NCBI GenBank assembly: GCA_024280875.1
Contig: JAJRPH010000307.1
Span: 1-7,847, forward strand
Source of the DNA: Deltaproteobacteria bacterium
Lineage (GTDB): Bacteria > Desulfobacterota > Desulfobacteria > Desulfobacterales > Desulfosalsimonadaceae
Direction: 5' to 3'
Length of the DNA: 7,847 bases
The notes under the pieces were generated by a model that saw only the letters and a program-made list of their open reading frames with translations, did no database searches and was not told where the DNA came from. Every line of letters begins with the position of its first letter. Positions within the stretch are counted from its first letter, which is position 1. Shown here piece after piece: positions 1-5,774 of this stretch. The position numbers were made by a program, and so were the translations under genes.

Positions 1-1728
1 ATCAAGTCCGCTTTCCACCGACCTTTCCGATATGGCGGACAGAAACGGCCGGCCAAAGAATTCAGGGTCCTTGGACCGGCCCAGGTTAACTGTCCGGACC
101 AGAATGTTCATAAGCCATTCCATCTGAGTAACCCAGGCTGAAAACAGTTCCTCAAAGTCCTTGAATTGTCTGGGGTCACCGGTTTGCGGGCCCATCTGCA
201 TCTGCACCACCCGGTCAAAGCCGTTTGACAACGTATACTCGATCATCTTGGCACAATTGGCAGTTGCAGAGGCCATGCGCATGGGCTGAAATCCATGTTT
301 GGTGGTGGGGCACGGAGACATGCAGGCCTGATGCACCCAGGTCCGAGCCTCTTCTAATGGATGCCCGTACCAGTGCACGGTGTTCTCCACACAAATCGGG
401 TCGTTTCGCATGGAAGGGTACCCGAGCCCGTGCCGGATACACTCAAAGCATTCTCGCATGACCTCATCCTTGACCCCTGGATGCCACCGGAAACCAAATG
501 TGGGATTGGACACGCGGACCAGCCTGGCAGCCTGCATAAAAGCTATAGTCAGATCATTACACGCATCTGAACCGTCTTTATTCACACCACCCATTGTCCA
601 TACCCACGTACCGGTGATGCCCTGGAGCCCTTCCCTGGCCCACCGGGGGGCAAATAAACCGATTTCATAGGTGCGAATCATGAATTCTCCCACCAGGTCA
701 AGGGCCTCTTCCTTTGTCAGACGCTTGTCAATATTAACATCCTTGTCATAGTATGGCCCGTGATAATAATCCGGGCGGCATGGCATGGCGCCTTCAAATG
801 CTTCGTGCCGGGCGAGGATCTGAATAAAATGGCCCAGTTGAAAAGACTCCTGTAGATTTCTCGGCGGCTTTGCCGGCACCTGTTCACAGGTTTCTGAAAT
901 CCGCATCAATTCTTCCTTGCGCTTGGGGTCAGTCTCAAAATTTTCAGCGATAATCCGGGCCAGGCGCGCGTAACGGTCAGCATGTATGATACATGCTTCT
1001 AGCATGATCTGCATGGCTTCCCAATTCAGCAGCTTATCATATAAGGGCAGAATGTCCGGCCCGGGATTGCCGGATGGTTTCTTTTCCGCCTCATCCATGT
1101 GACCGTCGATTTCATCGATAATGTCTTCAAATCCCCGTTTGCCGGTCAAAATATATTCATAATCCTTGCCGGCATAACCATAGGCAGACGAAGGCGTCCC
1201 CCAGCCGATAACCCCGCTCATGAACTTGACCAGATCTTCCGGATCAAGGACCCGGCCCAGCCTGTCAATAGATGTTTGTCCGCCCCAGTAGTCGGTCAGC
1301 TCGGCAATGGTTTTAAGAGATTCTTCTTGCGGTTCAGGGATAACACCTGATTCATTGTATACTTCCTCATTAACAATGCTGGCACCCTCAACACACCATT
1401 GCAAAGAGTTGGGCAGCCCCCCTGCATACCCCACAAGCTGTGCATGGTCGGTTATGAAAATCGTTTTATTCTCAAGCACATTGGCCAGTGCTTTTGCCTT
1501 CCGCAACATCTGGGGATCACGGTCGTTCTCTTTCCATGCTTCGGTAAAAAGAGTTGGACGTTCAATGTCAATTTTAATTCCCGGATTATAAGCGCCGCCG
1601 ATGGCCCCTTTTTTCCATACGGCTTTTCTTAAGTAATCCAGACGCTTGGAGCGTGTTTTTTCAGCAACCCACCACCATTCCTGGTCTTTTTCGTGCTTTT
1701 TTAGTTCTTTTGCCGCTGCCGTTACCAT
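1..1728 (-). CDS. Fumarate-adding glycyl radical enzyme, alpha (catalytic) subunit, BssA/AssA/NmsA family, partial at the window edge
   Basis: Catalytic subunit that adds a hydrocarbon C-H across the double bond of fumarate, giving a substituted succinate, in the anaerobic cytoplasm. The frame is open from ATG 1728 to the left edge (576 codons; family length is roughly 830-870, so about two thirds is present). The active-site loop reads HQACMSPCPTTKHG: Cys469 corresponds to the thiyl-radical cysteine (Cys493 of Thauera BssA), and Arg484 lies exactly 15 residues later, as does the fumarate-binding Arg508. Other family-like stretches are IGWGTPSSAYGY (174-185), GKDYEYILTGKRGFED (187-202) and SNPTFGFRWHP (407-417). 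The glycyl-radical glycine near the C-terminus lies outside the window. The start is fixed by an AGGAGG Shine-Dalgarno at about 1735-1741. The gene follows gamma by 25 nt and is surely co-transcribed. Family membership is very secure. Substrate class (toluene-like, methylnaphthalene, cresol or n-alkane) is not, because some substrate-pocket residues lie beyond the edge. Confidence 0.95.
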   Translation of the reverse strand, partial: MVTAAAKELKKHEKDQEWWWVAEKTRSKRLDYLRKAVWKKGAIGGAYNPGIKIDIERPTLFTEAWKENDRDPQMLRKAKALANVLENKTIFITDHAQLVGYAGGLPNSLQWCVEGASIVNEEVYNESGVIPEPQEESLKTIAELTDYWGGQTSIDRLGRVLDPEDLVKFMSGVIGWGTPSSAYGYAGKDYEYILTGKRGFEDIIDEIDGHMDEAEKKPSGNPGPDILPLYDKLLNWEAMQIMLEACIIHADRYARLARIIAENFETDPKRKEELMRISETCEQVPAKPPRNLQESFQLGHFIQILARHEAFEGAMPCRPDYYHGPYYDKDVNIDKRLTKEEALDLVGEFMIRTYEIGLFAPRWAREGLQGITGTWVWTMGGVNKDGSDACNDLTIAFMQAARLVRVSNPTFGFRWHPGVKDEVMRECFECIRHGLGYPSMRNDPICVENTVHWYGHPLEEARTWVHQACMSPCPTTKHGFQPMRMASATANCAKMIEYTLSNGFDRVVQMQMGPQTGDPRQFKDFEELFSAWVTQMEWLMNILVRTVNLGRSKDPEFFGRPFLSAISERSVESGLD

Positions 1729-1734
1729 TTTATT

Positions 1735-1741
1735 TCCTCCT
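1735..1741 (-). promoter_or_regulatory. Ribosome binding site of the alpha subunit gene
   Basis: On the minus strand AGGAGGA lies 6 nt before ATG 1728, an almost perfect anti-16S match. It supports the chosen start and suggests strong translation of the catalytic subunit. Confidence 0.85.
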
Positions 1742-1753
1742 GGAATATTAATT

Positions 1754-1918
1754 TTATTTTTTTTGAAATTGATCGCATTTGGATGCGTCGGTCTCATCAT
1801 CGACCGGTTTTGCCTTATAATAAGCCTGCCTCGGATCAACTACCCGTTGAACACAATCTCCGGTTGAAGGATCGTCTTCAATCGGAAAAAAATTAGTGCA
1901 TTCATTACATGTTGTCAT
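1754..1918 (-). CDS. Fumarate-adding enzyme gamma subunit, small 4-Cys iron-sulfur protein (BssC-like)
   Basis: A 54-residue protein, beginning MTTCNECTNFFPIEDD and ending CDQFQKK with a TAA stop. It carries exactly four cysteines (Cys4, Cys7, Cys22, Cys48) as C-x2-C...GDC...C, the pattern of the small BssC-type subunit that binds one [4Fe-4S] cluster and packs on the alpha subunit. Known family members are about 50-65 residues, so the size fits. It sits between the activase and alpha genes, the expected D-C-A order. The start is set by a GGGAGGTG Shine-Dalgarno at 1926-1933, and the stop is 25 nt before the alpha start. The protein is acidic in its first half, with no signal peptide or membrane segment. 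In the known family the small subunits modulate alpha structure and substrate access rather than performing catalysis. Identity is secure from motif plus position; the substrate subclass is not resolved. Confidence 0.92.
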   Translation of the reverse strand: MTTCNECTNFFPIEDDPSTGDCVQRVVDPRQAYYKAKPVDDETDASKCDQFQKK

Positions 1919-1925
1919 TTGTATT

Positions 1926-1933
1926 CACCTCCC
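1926..1933 (-). promoter_or_regulatory. Ribosome binding site of the gamma subunit gene
   Basis: Minus-strand GGGAGGTG lies 7 nt before ATG 1918, a strong match to the 16S 3' end. It marks the start of a gene that would be missed by length-filtered gene calling. Confidence 0.8.
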
Positions 1934-1945
1934 TTCAATTAATCA

Positions 1946-2017
1946 TTAACGTCTTACTTCATTAAAATTTTCTATTGCTTGTTCAATTGACCGCACATAG
2001 CGAGCCATGTATCTCAT
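1946..2017 (-). CDS. Possible tiny ORF between activase and gamma subunit (23 or 32 codons), doubtful
   Basis: The 146-nt gap between the activase stop and the gamma start contains a short frame. From ATG 2017 it encodes 23 residues, MRYMARYVRSIEQAIENFN followed by EVRR, ending TAA at 1946. An upstream in-frame ATG at 2044 would make it 32 residues and would read through an 8-T run as Phe-Phe-Phe. The peptide is basic and could form an amphipathic helix. Neither start has a visible Shine-Dalgarno, and I do not recognise a family. It could be a real small protein, a leader peptide, or chance. It is listed because the gap is long for an operon whose other junctions are tight. Confidence 0.18.
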   Translation of the reverse strand: MRYMARYVRSIEQAIENFNEVRR

Positions 2018-2064
2018 GAAAAAAAAGCAGGCTATGGGTTTCATTGCTACAGGTGTTGCTATTG

Positions 2065-3027
2065 TCAATTTTCAGCTTCAAAACCCGAACCGCCAATGGT
2101 AACCTGCCTGGCCACAGGTTCATAAAAGTCGACCAGGTAATCGATATCAGCCGGATCAAGCGCCTGGGCACCGCCCATATCCCACTTTCTTCCAATCCAG
2201 CTATATTTATCCTCACACCAGTTATGATAAGGAAGCAGGTCTATTCGATCCAGCGGCCGCGACAGCGTTGATAGAAACGCCACAACTTTTCGGTGATATT
2301 CAGATGAATCGCTATATCCGGGTATCACCAATATCCGCAGCCAGATTTCAGAACCATTGTCGACAAGCCTGGATAAATTCTGCAAAATCAATTCATTCGG
2401 CACTCCGGTTAATTCTTCATGAATCGCTGAATCAATGTGCTTCAAATCGTAAAGGATGATGTCTGATTTGTTTGCGAGCAATTCAAGAGATTCCCACTGG
2501 CCGAACCCTGAAGTATCAAGACAGACGTGGATTCCTCTTTTTTTGGCGGCTATTAACAGCTTATCCGAAAAAGCAGTATGGGCTGTCGGGTCTCCCCCGC
2601 TTAAGGTCATGCCGCCACCGGAATTTTTATAAAAAAGATCATCTCTTTCCACTTCGTCTAAAATTTCCTCTATGGTCATCGGTTTCCCGACAATCTCCAG
2701 CGCTCCGTAATTACAAGCATCAACGCATTTCATGCAGTTATCGCAATTTTCTTTAATAATTTTATAATATGTACTCCCTTCGGCATTTGACTCTTCCGGC
2801 GAAACAGGAGAATTTATTGCTTCGTTGGGACAGGCATCAAAACAGGCGCCGCATTGTACACAGAGCCTTCTTTTCCAGTAGAGCTCTTTTGTGAAGGACT
2901 GGGTCTCAGGATTATGGCACCACCGGCATTTCAGATTGCACCCTTTCAGAAAAACATTGGTTCTAAAGCCCGGGCCGTCATTTATGGAAAAGCGCTGAAT
3001 TTGAGAAATTAACGTTTCATCACTCAT
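2065..3027 (-). CDS. Glycyl radical enzyme activase, radical SAM, BssD/AssD type
   Basis: Uses S-adenosylmethionine and a reduced [4Fe-4S] cluster to abstract hydrogen from the active-site glycine of the alpha subunit. The 320-residue protein has the radical SAM motif C-x3-C-x2-C at Cys30, Cys34, Cys37 (GCNLKCRWCHNPE), preceded by the typical activase opening IQRFSINDGPGFRT (10-23). An inserted ferredoxin-like domain follows, with two cysteine sets: Cys56-59-62-66 (ending CP) and Cys95-98-101-105. GGGMTLSGGDP (137-147) is the SAM-binding loop of this family. BssD is of similar length. ATG 3027 was chosen because GGAG lies 7 nt upstream and the activase homology starts here; a longer in-frame frame reaching 3138 adds residues unlike the family. 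It is the first gene of the D-C-A operon, and a sigma-54-like promoter lies about 140 nt upstream. Function is secure; the partner is inferred from adjacency. Confidence 0.95.
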   Translation of the reverse strand: MSDETLISQIQRFSINDGPGFRTNVFLKGCNLKCRWCHNPETQSFTKELYWKRRLCVQCGACFDACPNEAINSPVSPEESNAEGSTYYKIIKENCDNCMKCVDACNYGALEIVGKPMTIEEILDEVERDDLFYKNSGGGMTLSGGDPTAHTAFSDKLLIAAKKRGIHVCLDTSGFGQWESLELLANKSDIILYDLKHIDSAIHEELTGVPNELILQNLSRLVDNGSEIWLRILVIPGYSDSSEYHRKVVAFLSTLSRPLDRIDLLPYHNWCEDKYSWIGRKWDMGGAQALDPADIDYLVDFYEPVARQVTIGGSGFEAEN

Positions 3028-3164
3028 TTTTATTCTCCAGACAATTAATGTGGAATAAAACGGCTGTGAATACTTTTTGAGATAAACAGTCGTGCGAGGT
3101 GTAAACCATGTTTCGGAATATTCGAATTTTGGGAACATTCAAACAATTCTTAAGTAATGATACT

Positions 3165-3180
3165 TTCAAATAGCGTGCCA
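3165..3180 (-). promoter_or_regulatory. Sigma-54 (RpoN) -24/-12 promoter for the glycyl radical operon
   Basis: The minus strand reads TGGCACG-CTAT-TTGAA, against the RpoN consensus TGGCACG-N4-TTGCA. The full -24 half and the exact 4-nt spacer are present; the one mismatch is A for C in the -12 GC. It faces the activase gene. A start near 3154 would give a leader of about 127 nt before ATG 3027. Such promoters need an enhancer-binding activator, consistent with substrate-induced hydrocarbon degradation. Confidence 0.65.
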
Positions 3181-3231
3181 ACAGTAATAAGATAAAGTTT
3201 AGCAACCTGAAAAAAGGGGGAGGCTTATAGG

Positions 3232-3249
3232 CTCTTAGGAGCATAAGAG
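3232..3249. promoter_or_regulatory. Inverted repeat, candidate activator binding site
   Basis: CTCTTA-GGAGCA-TAAGAG is a perfect 6-bp dyad with a 6-nt centre. Its midpoint lies about 86 nt upstream of the start predicted from the sigma-54 element, inside the usual range for an enhancer-binding protein. The role is inferred from dyad symmetry and position only. Confidence 0.35.
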
Positions 3250-3441
3250 ATTTAACACGTTGTGATTTGCAAAAAATTTTTTGTGGCATACACCGGCCGC
3301 CGGACAAAATTAAAAATATCGGTCAAACTGGCATTTTTTGCGCAATCATGTCCGAAACTATGAATTTGCCAAATTGAACCAACATCCTTGATTCAATACA
3401 AAAATAATTTTATTCAAAATTTAAACCGCTCAATTTAGGGT

Positions 3442-3475
3442 GAAACAAGGCCCTGCAGAAGACAAACCTTGTTTC
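3442..3475 (-). terminator. Stem-loop downstream of the carboxyltransferase gene, possible terminator without a U-tract
   Basis: GAAACAAGG at 3442-3450 is exactly complementary to CCTTGTTTC at 3467-3475, giving a 9-bp stem with a 16-nt loop, about 50 nt past the carboxyltransferase stop. In RNA from the minus strand the stem is followed by ACCC, not a U-run, so intrinsic termination is uncertain. It may instead protect the 3' end or bind a protein. Confidence 0.4.
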
Positions 3476-3523
3476 GTACAACAACAGCAACATGCAAAAT
3501 GATTCCTTTTGAACAAAGAACAT

Positions 3524-5098
3524 TTACAACGGTATATTCCCATGCCGTTTCCCATATCTGTTTCTTCTTTTATCCGGCATGGATTTAAGGGCACGGATCA
3601 GATAACTCCTTGTTTCGGCTGGCGTGATCACATCCTGAACATTTAAATTGGATGAAATGTCATAAATGGGATTAGCATAGGTTTCCCGGTATTCCTTGAG
3701 CTTCTGATTTATAAATTCCTCTGTAACCCCTGGCGTTCTTCCATAAAGCAGCATAATTGACTGTTCCGCGCCCAGAATCCCTGTTTCCATAATCGGCCAG
3801 TAAAGCACCATATCATTTCCAAGCCCGGGCAGCACGCCCATGCCGAGATTCCCTCCTCCATATGCTTTTCTTAAAACCAGAGAAATTCGAGGGACGGTCG
3901 CTTCGCAAAGCGCGTACAGGACTTTCGCGCCACGCCTGATGATACCCGAATGCTCCTGATCGGAACCAGGCATATACGCCGGGGTATCGACCAGAAGAAT
4001 CAGCGGAATATTAAAGCAATCGCAGAAGCGAATAAATCTTGCCTGTTTGTCGGAACTGTCCGACGTTAATGCACCCGCCTTAACCATTGGCTGATTGGCA
4101 ACAATGCCGATTGTTTTTCCGTCCAGCCGGGCAAACCCAACAATCATCTCCTGTGCAAAGTCTTTTTTGACCTCATAAAAATCGCCGTTGTCCACAATTG
4201 AATGAATCACCTGATGCATATCAAAAGGTTTGTTGGGCGAGCAGGGAATAATATCATTTAATTCAACACATGACCTTGCAGGGTCATCATTGCTTTGATA
4301 TACAGGGGGCGCTTCATCGCAATTTAAAGGCAAAAAACTCAACAGCCTTCTGATATTCAGCAGGCATTCCCCCTCACCTGCATAAACGAAATCGCAGCAG
4401 CCGCTTACCTTTGAATGGACCCCAGCCCCTCCGAGTTCATCTTTAGTAATATCTTCTCCGCTAATCATTTTTACCACCTGCGGCCCGGTGATAAACATGT
4501 GGCTCTGTTTGTCAATCATGTAGATAAAGTCGGTCAGGGCAGGCGAATAAACCGAAAGTCCGCTGGATGTGCCTAGAATGGCGGATATTTGAGGAATCAT
4601 CCCGGAAGCAAGTGTGTTCGGGAAAAAAATTGACCCGCCATGTTTTTCGGAAATATTTGAAAAAAGGGAGCGCTTTCCCATGGAAAACACTTCCAGGTCT
4701 TCAGACGTCGGTAGCCTTGCCCCCGGTGAATCGTGAAGCCCGATAAAAGGGACCTTGCATTCCAATGCCCGCTCCACGGTCCGGTACATTTTATTCCCAT
4801 GCTCCAGGCCGACAGATCCTCCCTTTACAGTAGGATCCTGCGAATAAACATATACCTGTCTTCCATCTATGGTCCCGCTTCCACAGACAAGTCCGTCTCC
4901 AGGGATATCTTTGGCATGTCCGACAAGCATGTTTATCTCCAGCAGGCTATTTTCATCCAGAAGTATATCAAGCCGTTCCCTGGCTGTCAGTTTACCCATG
5001 GCGTGCTGTTTGGCGATTCTTTTTTCACCGCCGCCCATGCGTACTTTTTGACGAACTTCTTCAAGCTCTTCTATTCTTTTTTTCAACATTGGTTCCAT
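3524..5098 (-). CDS. Acyl-CoA carboxyltransferase subunit, PccB/MmdA type (propionyl-CoA carboxylase beta / methylmalonyl-CoA decarboxylase alpha-like)
   Basis: Biotin-dependent carboxyltransferase that moves CO2 between carboxybiotin and an acyl-CoA. The 524-residue length is normal for the family. The N-terminal half shows GKLTARERLDILLDE (35-49), KGGSVGLEHGNKM (92-104), VYSPALTDF (183-191) and TGPQVVK (204-210). The C-terminal half shows GIIRRGAKVLYA (385-396), RKAYGGGN (410-417) and the typical tail ending GKRHGNIPL. ATG 5098 was chosen because an AAGGAG Shine-Dalgarno lies 10 nt upstream and family homology begins here; a longer frame starting at 5248 merely overlaps the DUF4125 gene. 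Oddities: the first oxyanion-hole loop, usually GPCAGGAVYSPA, reads GTSSGLSVYSPA (176-187), and the usual SGGAR is SPGAR (124-128). No biotin carboxylase, biotin carrier or mutase gene is in the window. It could decarboxylate an alkylmalonyl-CoA, handle propionyl/methylmalonyl-CoA, or act on another acyl-CoA. Family sure, substrate unknown. Confidence 0.9.
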   Translation of the reverse strand: MEPMLKKRIEELEEVRQKVRMGGGEKRIAKQHAMGKLTARERLDILLDENSLLEINMLVGHAKDIPGDGLVCGSGTIDGRQVYVYSQDPTVKGGSVGLEHGNKMYRTVERALECKVPFIGLHDSPGARLPTSEDLEVFSMGKRSLFSNISEKHGGSIFFPNTLASGMIPQISAILGTSSGLSVYSPALTDFIYMIDKQSHMFITGPQVVKMISGEDITKDELGGAGVHSKVSGCCDFVYAGEGECLLNIRRLLSFLPLNCDEAPPVYQSNDDPARSCVELNDIIPCSPNKPFDMHQVIHSIVDNGDFYEVKKDFAQEMIVGFARLDGKTIGIVANQPMVKAGALTSDSSDKQARFIRFCDCFNIPLILLVDTPAYMPGSDQEHSGIIRRGAKVLYALCEATVPRISLVLRKAYGGGNLGMGVLPGLGNDMVLYWPIMETGILGAEQSIMLLYGRTPGVTEEFINQKLKEYRETYANPIYDISSNLNVQDVITPAETRSYLIRALKSMPDKRRNRYGKRHGNIPL

Positions 5099-5171
5099 TG
5101 ACGATATTCTCCTTGTTTCAACTTTCAATATTTGTCTGACTCGTAACTGATCACAGGGCTGGCTATTTTTT

Positions 5172-5762
5172 TTATGCCTTGCTCTTTCCGGCAGCCGCTT
5201 CGGCTTCCTCAAGGTCTGAATACCCCAAACCGGATACCATGTGGACATAGATTTCTTCGGTCATATTCTTTTCCTGGCTCCGCTTAACCATAATATCCCG
5301 AAAATGATGGGTCAGCGTCATCAATGAATATGTTTCAAGTTCGCAGCGAAGATACGTTTTAAAAGAAGTGTCCGCCGCCTGTTTTTCGGTGTCCGTGAGA
5401 GGGCGACCGCGTGACATTAGCACAGGATACTTTGCAAACATTTCTTTCTGCCACGCCATCTGAACCCCAACAATTTCATTCAGCATATTATCGATTTGTG
5501 GATTCTCGTGCAGGGGCGGTATCAAATTTTCCATGCGGGCATACTTTAATGTCATCAGGTTCCGTCCGTCATCCACTGCATTTTTTAAATCAGACAGATA
5601 ACTCTGCAGCGTTTCTTCCGACCATGCCACAAATTGGGCGGAGCGCATAACGCGGAAGCCTTCCGGGTCCTCCTGACATGCAACCGGGTAGCGGGAACGA
5701 ACAGAGACAAACATTTCAAGTTCGATTTCGAGTATTTGGGTGATTAATTTTTCTTTTTCCAT
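5172..5762 (-). CDS. DUF4125 family protein, function unknown
   Basis: A 196-residue soluble, mostly helical protein that I recognise as DUF4125 by its opening (ITQILEIELEMF), the EDPEGFRVMRSAQFVAWSEETL stretch (about residues 32-53), GRNLMTLKYARMENL, and the closing MTEEIYVHMVSGLGYSDLEEAE. It has no signal peptide, membrane segment or obvious catalytic motif. Three ATG codons stand in a row (5768, 5765, 5762). AAGGA at 5769-5773 abuts the first, so the third, 6 nt downstream, is the best-spaced start. The gene begins 12 nt after the SDR stop, suggesting coupled translation, and its stop is 73 nt before the carboxyltransferase start. Its place in one operon with a DUF4037 protein and a TPR protein suggests a shared role, but none is established. 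Family assignment is from memory of the sequence pattern. Confidence 0.8.
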   Translation of the reverse strand: MEKEKLITQILEIELEMFVSVRSRYPVACQEDPEGFRVMRSAQFVAWSEETLQSYLSDLKNAVDDGRNLMTLKYARMENLIPPLHENPQIDNMLNEIVGVQMAWQKEMFAKYPVLMSRGRPLTDTEKQAADTSFKTYLRCELETYSLMTLTHHFRDIMVKRSQEKNMTEEIYVHMVSGLGYSDLEEAEAAAGKSKA

Positions 5763-5774
5763 CATCATTCCTTG

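Larger units (their letters stand above)
3028..3523. other. Intergenic control region between carboxyltransferase and glycyl radical operon
   Basis: About 500 nt with no ORF that looks coding on either strand. It is AT-rich and holds, reading toward the activase, a 9-bp inverted repeat (3442-3475), an 8-bp palindrome TTGCGCAA (3338-3345), an A6T6 tract (3271-3282), a 6-bp-arm inverted repeat (3232-3249), a sigma-54-like promoter (3165-3180) and a predicted leader of about 127 nt. No tRNA or recognisable riboswitch was seen by eye. Confidence 0.7.

Noticed and set aside
225..461. Plus-strand ORFs within 225-1867
   Set aside because: They are antisense to the alpha and gamma subunit genes, whose motifs are unambiguous.
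1951..1990. Sigma-70-like TTGAAC ... TTTAAT inside the activase-gamma gap
   Set aside because: The spacer is only about 15 nt and the region is AT-rich, so the match is not better than expected by chance.
3028..3138. N-terminal extension of the activase frame to ATG 3138
   Set aside because: The added residues do not resemble activases. GGAG sits correctly before ATG 3027, and the extension would run over the leader downstream of the sigma-54 element.
3020..3307. 95-residue minus-strand ORF across the control region
   Set aside because: Composition is not protein-like, there is no ribosome site, and it covers the sigma-54 promoter and both dyads.
3325..3345. Plus-strand TGGCATTTTTTGCGC as a second sigma-54 promoter
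   Set aside because: The GG-N10-GC spacing fits, but the -12 half is poor and nothing on the plus strand downstream is a gene.
3415..3498. 27-codon minus-strand ORF starting MLLLLYETRF
   Set aside because: It runs through the inverted repeat, has only a distant AAGGA, and resembles no family; probably chance.
5099..5248. N-terminal extension of the carboxyltransferase to ATG 5248
   Set aside because: It overlaps the end of DUF4125 in another frame and does not look like carboxyltransferase sequence; ATG 5098 has an AAGGAG ribosome site.
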